From JBJHCA01 sp050485785 (GTDB lineage: Bacteria; Bacteroidota; Bacteroidia; Chitinophagales; Saprospiraceae): a stretch of 64,000 bases of DNA. A program made the position numbers and the translations under genes. The notes under the pieces were generated by a model. That model did no database searches. It had not been told where the DNA came from and saw nothing but the letters and a program-made list of their open reading frames with translations. Positions 9,183-18,150 of this stretch are shown here, one piece after another (within the stretch, counting starts at the first letter, position 1; each line of letters opens with the position of its first letter). Location of the stretch: NCBI GenBank assembly GCA_050485785.1, contig JBJHCA010000003.1:6742-70741 (forward strand). The letters run 5' to 3'.

Positions 9183-9186
9183 TGAT

Positions 9187-9876
9187 ATGGCATATTCATC
9201 CAAAAAAATAGAACAGGCCGTTGAAGCTTTGTCCATTTTGCCCGGTATCGGGAGCAAAACGGCACTCAGGCTTGTATTGCACCTTGTACAACAAGACGAA
9301 ACCCTCACTCAGCAAATTACTGATGCTCTGGCAGTGATGCGAAATAGCATCAAAACCTGTAGCGTTTGTAAAAATATTTCCGATGAGGAATTGTGTTCCA
9401 TTTGTTCCAACCCGGCCAGAAGAAAAAATGTGATCTGCATTGTTGAAAGTATCAGAGATGTGATGGCCATCGAAGAAACCGGTCAATTCAATGGCGTGTA
9501 TCATGTATTGGGCGGGGTTATTTCTCCTATAGACGGCACCGGTCCGGAATCCCTCGAAATTGAATCATTGGTTGAAAGAATCCGGACAGGGGAAGCTGAT
9601 GAGCTCGTAATGGCCATCAGCCCTACCATTGAAGGCGAAACTACCATGTATTACATTGCCCGTAAGCTGCAAAACTACCCGGTACAGATCAGTACCATAG
9701 CACGGGGAGTGTCTTTTGGCGGTGAACTTGAGTATGCCGATCTCTTTACGCTGGGTAGATCTATTACAGCAAGGGTTCCGTACCAACAAAATGATATCCA
9801 TCAAAATGAGAAAGTCATGCATTCAAACAGTGACCTGACTGTTAACCGGGAAAAGCCTTCTGCGGAAACCTACTAA
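9187..9876 (+). CDS. recR: Recombination protein RecR
   Basis: RecR works with RecO in RecA loading at DNA gaps. 229 residues: HhH region (LPGIGSKTALRLVLHL), the C4 zinc finger (CSVCKNISDEELCSIC), and the Toprim domain (CIVESIRDVMAIEETGQFNGVYHVLGG, then GELEYADLFTLGRSI). The ATG at 9187 gives MAYSSKKIEQAVEAL, the conserved start; nine further in-frame codons upstream are not conserved and overlap the promoter. The roughly 30-residue polar tail after RVPYQQ is longer than in E. coli RecR (201 residues). The glycosyltransferase gene follows after 24 bases. Confidence 0.95.
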   Translation: MAYSSKKIEQAVEALSILPGIGSKTALRLVLHLVQQDETLTQQITDALAVMRNSIKTCSVCKNISDEELCSICSNPARRKNVICIVESIRDVMAIEETGQFNGVYHVLGGVISPIDGTGPESLEIESLVERIRTGEADELVMAISPTIEGETTMYYIARKLQNYPVQISTIARGVSFGGELEYADLFTLGRSITARVPYQQNDIHQNEKVMHSNSDLTVNREKPSAETY

Positions 9877-9900
9877 ATTCACGCCCACTCCTTCAGCTCC

Positions 9901-11889
9901 ATGCCAGACTCCGAGAATTCAGCAGAACAACCCGAGATCAGTGTAATTATCGTCAATTACAACGTGCGGTATTTTCTGGAGCAAGCACTGGAGTCCGTGC
10001 AAAAAGCCCTGAACTCCCTGAACGGTGAGATCATTGTGGTGGATAACAACTCGGCTGACGATTCTGTAAAAATGCTGCGCGAAAAATGGCTTGATGTTAA
10101 ACTGATTGCCAATACCGAAAATACAGGTTTCTCCAAAGCCAATAATCAGGGGATAAGCATGGCGCACGGTAAGTACGTGCTTCTCCTCAACCCCGATACG
10201 GTTATTCGGGAAGACACACTGGTAAAAAGCCTGGAGTTTATGCGTTCCCGGCCCGATGCAGGAGCACTGGGTGTAAAAATGATAGACGGAAGCGGCGCTT
10301 ATCTACCCGAGTCAAAAAGAGGGTTTCCTTCTCCCTGGGTCGCATTTTGTAAAGCCTTCGGGCTTTCACGGCTCTTCCCTCGGTCAGCACTCTTCAACCG
10401 ATACCACGTAGGTTACCTGAGCCCCGACGAAAACCACGCGGTTGACGTCCTCTCAGGCGCTTTTATGTTGATTCCCCGGAAGGTGCTGGACGAAGTCGGC
10501 TGGCTGGATGAAGACTTTTTCATGTATGGTGAAGATATTGACCTGAGCTACCGCATTGTAAAAGCAGGCTATAGAAATTACTACTTCGCAGATACCACCA
10601 TTATCCATTACAAAGGTGAATCTACTAAAAAAGGAAGCCTGAACTATGTCCGCACTTTTTACAATGCTATGATCATTTTTGCCCGAAAGCATTTAAAATC
10701 GAGCAATGCCGGGCTGTTTATCGCCATGCTTCAGATGGCCATATACTTTAGGGCTTCTATTTCACTGGCTTCTTCATTGGCAAAAAAGCTGATGTGGCCG
10801 GTGGCTGATGCCCTTATTCTGTATGTCGGTTTAGTGGCCGTTAAGGATCTTTGGGCCTCACAGTATTTTCAGAACCCCGGTATGTTTGATGCCACCGTGT
10901 ATTACATCAATTTCCCACTTTACGTGTCCGTTTGGCTCATCAGCATTTATTTCAGTGGAGCTTATGATAAGCAATACAGCATGAGGAGACTGCTTCGCGG
11001 CCTTTTTGTTGGCACTGTAATTATAGCGGCCATTTATGGCTTTCTGGATGCTGAATACCGCTTCTCCCGTGCAGTAATTGTACTGGGTGCACTGGCAGCC
11101 ACCCTAGGCACTATGACCCTAAGGTATGCAGCATTGTTCATCCGAACCGGCAACCTGTATCCCGGGCAAAAACCGGCCAATATGGTCATAGTTGGTACCC
11201 TTAATGAAGTAAAACGGGCCAGGGAACTGTTGCTTCAGGTACAGGCTTCTAAAAATTACATTGGTCATATTACGCCATCAGGTACGGTGACCAGTGATGA
11301 TGCCCTGGGTCCGATTGACCGCCTTGATGATATTGTGCGCATTTATAACATCCAGGAAGTGATCTTTTGCTCGGCTGACGTCCATTCTTCTGCAATTATG
11401 CAATGGATGACTAAACTTGGCCCGGCCATCCAGTACAAAATTCTGCCCGAAATGTCTTCCAGTATCATTGGCAGTCATTCCTCAGGCTCACAGGGAGAAC
11501 TGTACACTATTGATATTAAATTCAGACTGCAGGAACCATTACAGCGCCGCAATAAGCGATTAGCCGATCTGGTCATTGCCTTTGTTTTGCTGCTCTTACT
11601 TCCTCTCCATATTGCATTTATACACAACAAATCAGGGTTTTTCAGAAATCTGCTTAAAGTAATTGCCGGTAATAAAACTTGGGTAGCTTATGCAGGTAAT
11701 GAACTGCCGGCCAATCTACCTGCAATAAAAAAGGGGGTTTTGTCACCTATTGACGGTATTCGCATAAAAATATTGGCGGATAATACAGTACAACGGCTAA
11801 ATTTGCTCTATGCGAAAGATTACACCATATATTCCGACTTGAATATTTTGTTCAGGGGATTTAAACATCTGGGAAGGAATACTGACTGA
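9901..11889 (+). CDS. GT2 glycosyltransferase fused to a membrane, polyprenyl-transferase-like C-terminal half
   Basis: 662 residues. Residues 10-280 are a GT-A family 2 glycosyltransferase (SVIIVNYNVRYFLEQAL, NPDTV as the DxD-like metal site, GEDIDLSYRI as the acceptor/catalytic region), resembling rhamnosyltransferases. About 290-410 holds several hydrophobic helices; about 425-500 looks like the nucleotide-binding fold that precedes sugar-phosphate transferases (NMVIVGTLNEVKRAREL); the end (LADLVIAFVLLLLLPLHI) resembles the first helix of a bacterial sugar transferase, but the usual catalytic stretch after it is missing. Probably acts in cell-surface polysaccharide or LPS synthesis at the inner membrane; donor and acceptor unknown. 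Confidence 0.8.
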   Translation: MPDSENSAEQPEISVIIVNYNVRYFLEQALESVQKALNSLNGEIIVVDNNSADDSVKMLREKWLDVKLIANTENTGFSKANNQGISMAHGKYVLLLNPDTVIREDTLVKSLEFMRSRPDAGALGVKMIDGSGAYLPESKRGFPSPWVAFCKAFGLSRLFPRSALFNRYHVGYLSPDENHAVDVLSGAFMLIPRKVLDEVGWLDEDFFMYGEDIDLSYRIVKAGYRNYYFADTTIIHYKGESTKKGSLNYVRTFYNAMIIFARKHLKSSNAGLFIAMLQMAIYFRASISLASSLAKKLMWPVADALILYVGLVAVKDLWASQYFQNPGMFDATVYYINFPLYVSVWLISIYFSGAYDKQYSMRRLLRGLFVGTVIIAAIYGFLDAEYRFSRAVIVLGALAATLGTMTLRYAALFIRTGNLYPGQKPANMVIVGTLNEVKRARELLLQVQASKNYIGHITPSGTVTSDDALGPIDRLDDIVRIYNIQEVIFCSADVHSSAIMQWMTKLGPAIQYKILPEMSSSIIGSHSSGSQGELYTIDIKFRLQEPLQRRNKRLADLVIAFVLLLLLPLHIAFIHNKSGFFRNLLKVIAGNKTWVAYAGNELPANLPAIKKGVLSPIDGIRIKILADNTVQRLNLLYAKDYTIYSDLNILFRGFKHLGRNTD

Positions 11890-11897
11890 TATTCAAT

Positions 11898-12524
11898 ATG
11901 GATTTTAAGCTTACCATTTCTGTTTTTATTCATGTCTTTTTGTGGGTGCTGCTTTCCGCATCACCTGTAGAAGCTCAGTTCTGGATGGATGAAGGCTATG
12001 TAATTAACTACGACAACGACACCACTTTTGGCAAAATCCGGGCAGCAACACCGGCAATGCGCTCAGCACGTATCGTTTTCATTCCGGAGGGCTCCCGTGA
12101 ACGCATCAGATACCAGCCTTTTCAGATAAAAGGTTACTCAGTGCGTGGCATGTATTACGAAAGCGCCATTTACGATGTTCATCCTCTGCTGAATTACGGC
12201 TATGGCGTATTTATGGAAGTACTTAACGACCCCAATGATTTTGTAAGGGTTTACAGGTACTACAATACCGATCGTGAACGTGGGTTTTTCCAAACATTTC
12301 TCAGCCGTGAAGGTTATCAGATGTACCGTGTAAGAAACAACCGCTTCCATGAAGACTTGGCCTGGTTCTTCAACGATTATCCAGAATTATCCGGCGACCT
12401 TGAACAGGGTATGTTTAAAAGACAAGACCTGATTAAAATAGTTGACCATTATAATCGTTGGAGGGCTGGTGAACTGGTTCCTTCCGAAAACGGCACTACA
12501 GCGCCTTGGCGCGGAAGCAACTGA
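11898..12524 (+). CDS. Exported protein of unknown function (paralog of 19183-19716)
   Basis: 208 residues with a signal peptide (hydrophobic 8-25, cleavage near VEAQ). The mature part has GYVINYDNDTTFGKIR, IVFIPEGS, QIKGYSVRGMYYES blocks, rich in Tyr/Arg/Phe and beta strands. The same arrangement (GxxR, xFxP, ITGYxxR, SYEY) occurs in the protein at 19183-19716, so the two are distant paralogs. Similar exported proteins are widespread in Bacteroidota without an assigned role. It follows the glycosyltransferase by 8 bases and is likely co-transcribed. No function is claimed. Confidence 0.75.
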   Translation: MDFKLTISVFIHVFLWVLLSASPVEAQFWMDEGYVINYDNDTTFGKIRAATPAMRSARIVFIPEGSRERIRYQPFQIKGYSVRGMYYESAIYDVHPLLNYGYGVFMEVLNDPNDFVRVYRYYNTDRERGFFQTFLSREGYQMYRVRNNRFHEDLAWFFNDYPELSGDLEQGMFKRQDLIKIVDHYNRWRAGELVPSENGTTAPWRGSN

Positions 12525-12552
12525 TCTGTTTGGTTTAATGAGGTAATAAGTT

Positions 12553-14658
12553 TTGGGCAACACAATTTCCTTCCAGTATCCCCTTGAATATATAGTACTC
12601 TGCGTGCTTTTTGCACTGGGTGTATCCTTGCTGATCTACTTCAGAAGTAAAAATTGGACCGGGCACCCTGCCTGGATTACAGGATTGCTCGCATTGTCAA
12701 GGTTTCTTGTAGCACTCGTAATGGCATTGCTTTTTATGGGCCCGCTTTTCAGGCTTACCGAAACCCATGTACAGCAACCGGTAATTGCCATATTGCACGA
12801 TGCCTCTCAGTCAGTTACCTTGGGCCTAAGTCCCGAAGACTCTCTGGCTTTTATCAGAGAAATGACCACCCTTGAAACGGATTTAAGTGAACACTACCGG
12901 GTAGAGACAATTTCATTTGGCAGCCATATAAGAAGCGGTTTTGACTTTGCATTTGAAGACCCGGAAACCAATATCTACGAAGCCCTTACCTATGCATTTG
13001 AACAGTTCGGTGATCAGAATCTTGGGGCAGTTGTATTGGCTACCGACGGAATATTCAATAAAGGCGGAAACCCGCTTTATCTTAGAACCGGTATTTCTGC
13101 ACCGGTATTCCCAATTGCCCTGGGTGATACCTCCATACAACGCGATGTGCTGGTAAGAAATGCCTATGCCAATCAAATAGCCTATCTCGGAGATCGCTTC
13201 AGAACAGAAGTGGATATTTCGGCAAGAAATGCACCCGGAACGCAGACCAGAGTCAGCATACACCGCATTTCAGGAGGGCAGAGGGTTGAGGTTGCATCGG
13301 AAACCCTGAATATAGATTCTGATGATTTCTTTGTTTCCCTGGAGTTTATTCTGGAAGCAAACGAACCGGGTCTGCAGCGATATCAGATTCATGCCTCACC
13401 GGTTCCCAATGAGTCCAATCTGGCTAATAACACCCGCGACATATTTGTCAATGTTCTTGATGCCCGGCAAAAAATTTTAATTCTTGCTCATTCACCTCAT
13501 CCGGATATTGGTGCAATACGGAGTGCCCTTGAACAAAACCGCAATTACGAGGTAGAGGTAGTTTACCCGGATGCTGCAAATGAAATCAATCTGGCTCCAT
13601 ACGATCTTATTGTTCTTCACCAGTTCCCTTCCACCCATTCATCCTGGCCTTCCATTGCCGCAGCACTCAATAACCAGCCCAAACCGGTGCTTTACATCCG
13701 CGGACAGCAAACCCAGATCAATGCCCTGCGCGATCGGCAGCAGTTGATTCTAATGCCAAGAATTTCGGGAAGTACTAATGAAGTGCAGGCCAGGTGGAAT
13801 CCATTGTTTAGCTTGTTTAACATCAGTGAGTCCACAGTCAATATGATTTCCCGCTTTCCGCCGCTCCACAGTACATTTGGAGAATTCGAAACACATCCTT
13901 CAGCTCAAACGGCGGTGTATCAGCGTATTGGCAATGTTGAAACCACTTATCCTCTAATTACTTTTGGTGAGCGAAATGGGGTGCGAGAGGGTATTATTTT
14001 TGGAGAAGGAATTTTTCGCTGGCGACTTTACAACCAGGCACAGCATGAATCACAGGACGCCTTCAATGAATTGATTGACCGAAGCATTCAGTTCCTCACC
14101 CTTAAAGAAGACCGCAGGCGTTTCAGGTTGAGTATGGCCAACAACCTTGTACAGGAAACCGAACCGGTGATTATCCAGGGAGAGCTTTACAATCAGGCTT
14201 TTCAGCTGATCAATCAGCCTGAAGTAAATATTGTAATTACCGATGAAAACGAACGTGAGTACCTCTACTCTATGGATCGCACTGCTGATGCTTACCAGCT
14301 CAATGCCGGATTTTTGCCTGTTGGCGAGTACCGTTACCGGGGAAATGTAACGCTCGATGGCCGACAACATACTGATCAGGGCATGTTCAGTATACGGCCG
14401 GTACAGCTTGAAAGATATGTTACGGTGGCCAACCACAGCCTTTTGTACCAGCTGGCTGGCCAATCCGGTGGACGGGTAGTTTACCCCGGCCAGGTAAGTG
14501 ACCTGAAAAATGATATTCAGAACCGAGGCGATGTTAAACCAATGATGTACCAAACCGCATCAGCTCTGCCTGTAATCCATTATCACTGGATTTTTGCCGG
14601 ATTATTGTTCCTGCTTGCAATGGAGTGGGTTGTACGCCGGTACAGGAGCACGTACTAG
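12553..14658 (+). CDS. Membrane protein with VWA-like domain
   Basis: 701 residues. N-terminal membrane helices (about 10-30 and 42-66), then a von Willebrand A-like domain with a MIDAS-type DxSxS motif (D83, S85, S87 in LHDASQSV) and VVLATDGIFN as the second metal-site strand. The middle (about 215-600) is predicted beta-rich and extracytoplasmic, and a last helix (about 675-695) ends in VVRRYRST. This helix-VWA-helix plan resembles Bacteroidota VWA/BatA-type membrane proteins. Start is TTG at 12553: an in-frame stop lies just upstream and the first ATG would remove the membrane anchor. Ligand or partner unknown. Confidence 0.72.
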   Translation: MGNTISFQYPLEYIVLCVLFALGVSLLIYFRSKNWTGHPAWITGLLALSRFLVALVMALLFMGPLFRLTETHVQQPVIAILHDASQSVTLGLSPEDSLAFIREMTTLETDLSEHYRVETISFGSHIRSGFDFAFEDPETNIYEALTYAFEQFGDQNLGAVVLATDGIFNKGGNPLYLRTGISAPVFPIALGDTSIQRDVLVRNAYANQIAYLGDRFRTEVDISARNAPGTQTRVSIHRISGGQRVEVASETLNIDSDDFFVSLEFILEANEPGLQRYQIHASPVPNESNLANNTRDIFVNVLDARQKILILAHSPHPDIGAIRSALEQNRNYEVEVVYPDAANEINLAPYDLIVLHQFPSTHSSWPSIAAALNNQPKPVLYIRGQQTQINALRDRQQLILMPRISGSTNEVQARWNPLFSLFNISESTVNMISRFPPLHSTFGEFETHPSAQTAVYQRIGNVETTYPLITFGERNGVREGIIFGEGIFRWRLYNQAQHESQDAFNELIDRSIQFLTLKEDRRRFRLSMANNLVQETEPVIIQGELYNQAFQLINQPEVNIVITDENEREYLYSMDRTADAYQLNAGFLPVGEYRYRGNVTLDGRQHTDQGMFSIRPVQLERYVTVANHSLLYQLAGQSGGRVVYPGQVSDLKNDIQNRGDVKPMMYQTASALPVIHYHWIFAGLLFLLAMEWVVRRYRSTY

Positions 14659-14829
14659 CACAAAGCATCCATTCAACTTCTCAACAGCTCTTAGAGGGAA
14701 AAATGCATAAGGGTTTCGTTTCCATCAGAGAAATGAACTTCGTCAATGCACAACAAAGTGCTATCCCAAATAATGACACTCCCGAGTCACCACTGTTATC
14801 ACATGCAGTTCATTTAAAAGATTTAATTC

Positions 14830-14837
14830 TATATTTA
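14830..14837 (+). promoter_or_regulatory. Possible promoter -7 element for the 14874 lipoprotein
   Basis: TATATTTA, one base off the TAnnTTTG consensus, 36 bases upstream of the ATG at 14874. The rest of the 215-base gap 14659-14873 shows no gene or repeat. Confidence 0.35.
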
Positions 14838-14873
14838 CCGTGATATTAAAAGGCTCATTTTAAAATTAACGGC

Positions 14874-15428
14874 ATGAAGAACCGGTATTTCCTGCAAGCA
14901 AGCCTTCTTTTGTGTGTGGTTGTAATGTTTGCAGCTTGTAAAAAAGAGGATCAGAATCGCGATTACATTGCATTTACACTGGATGGAAAACAAGTAAGAA
15001 TTGAGCATCATGCCACCACCGAAGGAAACATTGATGCAACAGTAACTACAGCCCCCGGAACTACCACCAGGATTCTCAGTATCGGATATTTTGGCACTAT
15101 TGTAGGGCTGCCCTCCGGAGGGTCATTTGGTGTATACAGCCCGCAAGACTTTGCTCCCGGGGTTTATATTGCAGATGGTTCAACCACCGAAGGATTGCTT
15201 TACTTCCCAACTTTTTTGTTTAGTTATCAGAATCAATTCAATTATGTGGTCACGCCGCAGTCCACCGGTTCGATTACTTTAACTCATGTTGAAGGTTATA
15301 ATCCCGGGGATGTTATCCGTGGAACTTTCACTTTCAGCAATGCCAAAAAAGAAAACTCGAACACACAACAAGTCATATCCAATGACATTGCCATAGTGGA
15401 AGGCTCTTTCAGGGTAACCCTCTACTAG
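14874..15428 (+). CDS. Lipoprotein of unknown function
   Basis: 184 residues with a lipoprotein signal peptide: hydrophobic segment then MFAAC with lipidation Cys22, followed by Lys-Lys-Glu-Asp. The mature part is Thr/Ser/Gly-rich and beta-strand-like (YIAFTLDGKQVRIEHH, GTFTFSNAKKENS), as in small Bacteroidota surface lipoproteins related to DUF-type beta-sandwich proteins. No catalytic motif seen. It converges on priA with only 7 bases between the stop codons. Confidence 0.75.
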   Translation: MKNRYFLQASLLLCVVVMFAACKKEDQNRDYIAFTLDGKQVRIEHHATTEGNIDATVTTAPGTTTRILSIGYFGTIVGLPSGGSFGVYSPQDFAPGVYIADGSTTEGLLYFPTFLFSYQNQFNYVVTPQSTGSITLTHVEGYNPGDVIRGTFTFSNAKKENSNTQQVISNDIAIVEGSFRVTLY

Positions 15429-15435
15429 CTTCTGA

Positions 15436-17889
15436 TCAATATGGATCTACATCAATGTTGATCCTTGACTTTCGGAATTCCTTCGAATTAAGCAACTCAG
15501 CTTTGTAGTTCAGCAGGTTGCTTTTGAGCTGCATCGTACTTTGGCTGGCTAATGGTACACGCAGCAAAACCTGATGAATATACTGATTCCTGATCCTTGA
15601 AACCGAAGGCTGTGAAGGTCCGGCCACACTGATGTTTCTTTCTTTTCCAAGCAAGTTTGCAAAAAGCCCGGCAAGTTTTTTTGACGTATTGAAATCACTG
15701 TCCCGGGTTTCGATACTGATGAGCCTTAAAAATGGAGGATACATGTGTTCTTTGCGCTGTTGAAGCTCTTCAGCATAAAAACCATCAATATCCGCTGCCA
15801 AAACGTAGGAAAAAAACCTCGAATCCGGCATCGATGTCTGAATCAACACCAGGCCACGTTTGTGCTTTCGCCCGGCTCTGCCGCTAACTTGCAAAATGGT
15901 TTGAAATGCCCTTTCGTGACTCCTGAAATCAGGAAAAAACAGCATCTGGTCTGCATGAACTACCCCTACCAGCCCCACATTATCAAAGTCAAGCCCTTTG
16001 GTGATCATTTGCGTACCAATGAGAATCGTAGTCTTACGGGTTTCAAAATCTGTAATCACCTTTTCAAACTGGCCCTTGGTACTTGCAGCATCAAAGTCAA
16101 GCCTTCCGATAGCGACATCCGGAAAACGGAGCTTTAAAAATTCTTCGAGTTTTTGTGTGCCAAACCCCATAAACCGGATGGCTTTAGAATGACAGGCCGG
16201 GCAGTTATTGGGAACCACTTCGTGATATCCGCAATAGTGGCAGCGAATTTCATTGCGAGGCTTATGATAAGTCAATGGTACATCACACTGTTTGCATACG
16301 GACGACCATTCGCATTGGGTACATTTCAATACTGGCGCATAGCCTCTTCTATTTCTGAAAATGATGACCTGCTCCCCCCTGTCTATAGCCGTTTCAATTC
16401 CTTTTTCCAGTTCGTGACTTAACTCCCCTTCATGATATTCTCTACTGTCCCTGGCTCTGGTATGAACAGTTTTAATCACAGGCATTTCGATGCCCTGGTA
16501 TCTCATCGGCAGGTCAACTTTGCCATATTTCGACTTTAAAACATTGTAGTAGGTTTCCAGACATGGTGTTGCCGTACCCAGCAATACTTTTGCTCCGCAC
16601 ATTTTAGCACGATAAATGGCGGCATCTCTTCCATGGTACCTTGGATTGGTATCAGATTGCTTGTACGATGAGTCGTGCTCTTCATCAACAATAATGAGCT
16701 GTAGATTACTGAATGGTAAAAAAAGGCCAGACCTTGGCGCCAGAATTATACTCAAATCATTGCCTGCCCGCTGCCAAAGTTCAGTGCGCTCAGCCTGACT
16801 CATTCTCGAGTGATACACTCCGATTTTCTTGCCAAAATACTTCTCAAGCCGGCTTATAAGCTGTGTGGTAAGCGCTATTTCAGGAACCAGATATAATACC
16901 TGGCCCTGATCTTCATGGATGACCTTGTCAATCAAGGCTGCATAAATATGTGTTTTCCCGCTCCCCGTTACACCATGCAGTAGCATTACGTCAAATTGTT
17001 CAAACCCTTTTCTGATCTCCCGTAATGCTTCAAGCTGATAATCCGTCAATTGCTTAAGCACACTGAGTTGACCTTTAAAAAAACTGACCCTTGAAACTGT
17101 ATCTTCAAATATGTCAATTATACCCTTCTTTTCAAGTGACTTGATAGTGGATGCATTGATACCCGGCCTAACATATAATTTGGTTTGCAGAACCGGTTCA
17201 TCACTGCGGGTCTGAATAAGTGCCATAAGTGCATCGGTTTGATACGCTGACCGGCTAACTTTTTCAAATGCCTCTTTTACTTTTTCCTGATTGGTTTGAT
17301 AGGGTTCAGCCAGTTTTACAAAGTTAGCCTTGAGAGGTTTATACTTTTCCTTCAACTCCTCCTTCAGTCTGGCCAATCCGGCTTGCAGCAGTTCCCCGAT
17401 ACTGGCCTGTACTCTTTTCCCTTCCAAAATACGCACTGCATCATGGTAACTTATCTCATGCTGTATCTGCAGTGCTTCATGCAGTAAATAAGCTTCATCT
17501 GATAAATGCGGGTAACTCTCCTCATCCAACACATCATTGATTACAATGCTGGTTTCGCTCGAAAGACGCAATCCGGCGGGCAAAGCTACCGCCATCACTT
17601 CACCGGGTGTACAGGCATAATATCCGGCCATCCACATCCAAAACTGCATCATGCTTTGATCCACAATGCTACTGACATCCACTACAGATAATACCGGCTT
17701 AACGGACTCAAATCCCGGCTTCTCATGGTGAAGGCGAAAAACTATTCCGGCAAACAGCCTTTTGTGACCAAATGGCACTTCAACCCTGGCTCCTACTCTG
17801 ACTGACTGTTGCAGGTTTTCAGTAACAATGTAGGTAAATGTGCCGGGCAATGGCAACGGCAACAACACATCGGCATATACTATCGGCAT
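15436..17889 (-). CDS. priA: Primosomal replication helicase PriA
   Basis: Restarts replication forks by loading the replicative helicase at repaired forks. 817 residues: N-terminal DNA-binding domain (VLLPLPLPGTFTY), superfamily 2 helicase with Walker A GVTGSGKT, motif II VDEEHDSSYK, a zinc-binding cysteine cluster (CTQCEWSSVCKQCD, CHYCGYHE, CPACHS) inserted in the helicase C-lobe, and RHRGL-like GRAGRKHKRGLVLIQT. Length is normal. ATG 17889 lies 7 bases after an odd open frame described separately. Confidence 0.95.
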   Translation of the reverse strand: MPIVYADVLLPLPLPGTFTYIVTENLQQSVRVGARVEVPFGHKRLFAGIVFRLHHEKPGFESVKPVLSVVDVSSIVDQSMMQFWMWMAGYYACTPGEVMAVALPAGLRLSSETSIVINDVLDEESYPHLSDEAYLLHEALQIQHEISYHDAVRILEGKRVQASIGELLQAGLARLKEELKEKYKPLKANFVKLAEPYQTNQEKVKEAFEKVSRSAYQTDALMALIQTRSDEPVLQTKLYVRPGINASTIKSLEKKGIIDIFEDTVSRVSFFKGQLSVLKQLTDYQLEALREIRKGFEQFDVMLLHGVTGSGKTHIYAALIDKVIHEDQGQVLYLVPEIALTTQLISRLEKYFGKKIGVYHSRMSQAERTELWQRAGNDLSIILAPRSGLFLPFSNLQLIIVDEEHDSSYKQSDTNPRYHGRDAAIYRAKMCGAKVLLGTATPCLETYYNVLKSKYGKVDLPMRYQGIEMPVIKTVHTRARDSREYHEGELSHELEKGIETAIDRGEQVIIFRNRRGYAPVLKCTQCEWSSVCKQCDVPLTYHKPRNEIRCHYCGYHEVVPNNCPACHSKAIRFMGFGTQKLEEFLKLRFPDVAIGRLDFDAASTKGQFEKVITDFETRKTTILIGTQMITKGLDFDNVGLVGVVHADQMLFFPDFRSHERAFQTILQVSGRAGRKHKRGLVLIQTSMPDSRFFSYVLAADIDGFYAEELQQRKEHMYPPFLRLISIETRDSDFNTSKKLAGLFANLLGKERNISVAGPSQPSVSRIRNQYIHQVLLRVPLASQSTMQLKSNLLNYKAELLNSKEFRKSRINIDVDPY

Positions 17890-17896
17890 CTCAATT

Positions 17897-18150
17897 TCAC
17901 TTCTTACTCATTTTGGGCAGCCAAACTAAGGGATTTTTGTATGGTACACCGTAATATTTAACAATGAAGCCCCCGGGATTATCTTCTCTTACCCATGAAG
18001 CATAACCTGTAATACAGCCTTAAAGACTTTTTCTGCAATCAAACCTTTGGTCGAGGGTCTTGGCAGTAGTAAAGTCTGTGTGTGTTTTTGTGATATCTTT
18101 TTGTTATGCCCGCCCCCAGATAAAAAATGCCCATGAAAACGCCCGGCCAC
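17897..18150 (-). pseudogene. Two overlapping short open frames between murB and priA, probable broken or frameshifted small gene
   Basis: On the minus strand a GTG overlapping the murB stop (18150) opens a 53-codon frame ending at 17989. A second frame, one base back, is open from 18019 to a TGA at 17897 and encodes 40 residues containing GGFIVKYYGVPYKNPLVWLP, a strikingly protein-like sequence ending 7 bases before the priA ATG. The second frame has no ATG, GTG or TTG before its last residues and is preceded by an in-frame TAA. The two overlap by 31 bases and would join by a -1 shift. Either a decayed gene or chance; the first frame also contains a copy of the intergenic motif (18085-18105), which lowers its credit. 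Confidence 0.35.
18085..18105 (+). repeat. T-rich intergenic motif, copy A
   Basis: TTTTTGTGATATCTTTTTGTT. Related copies lie at 37921, 47771, 54795, 57841 and 49095. This copy is the only one oriented against its neighbouring genes (murB and priA are on the minus strand). Confidence 0.5.

Noticed and set aside
15432..15463. Inverted repeat GATCAA/TTGATC at the lipoprotein-priA junction
   Set aside because: The arms are six bases, there is no T-tract, and most of it lies in priA coding sequence, so it is not called a terminator.
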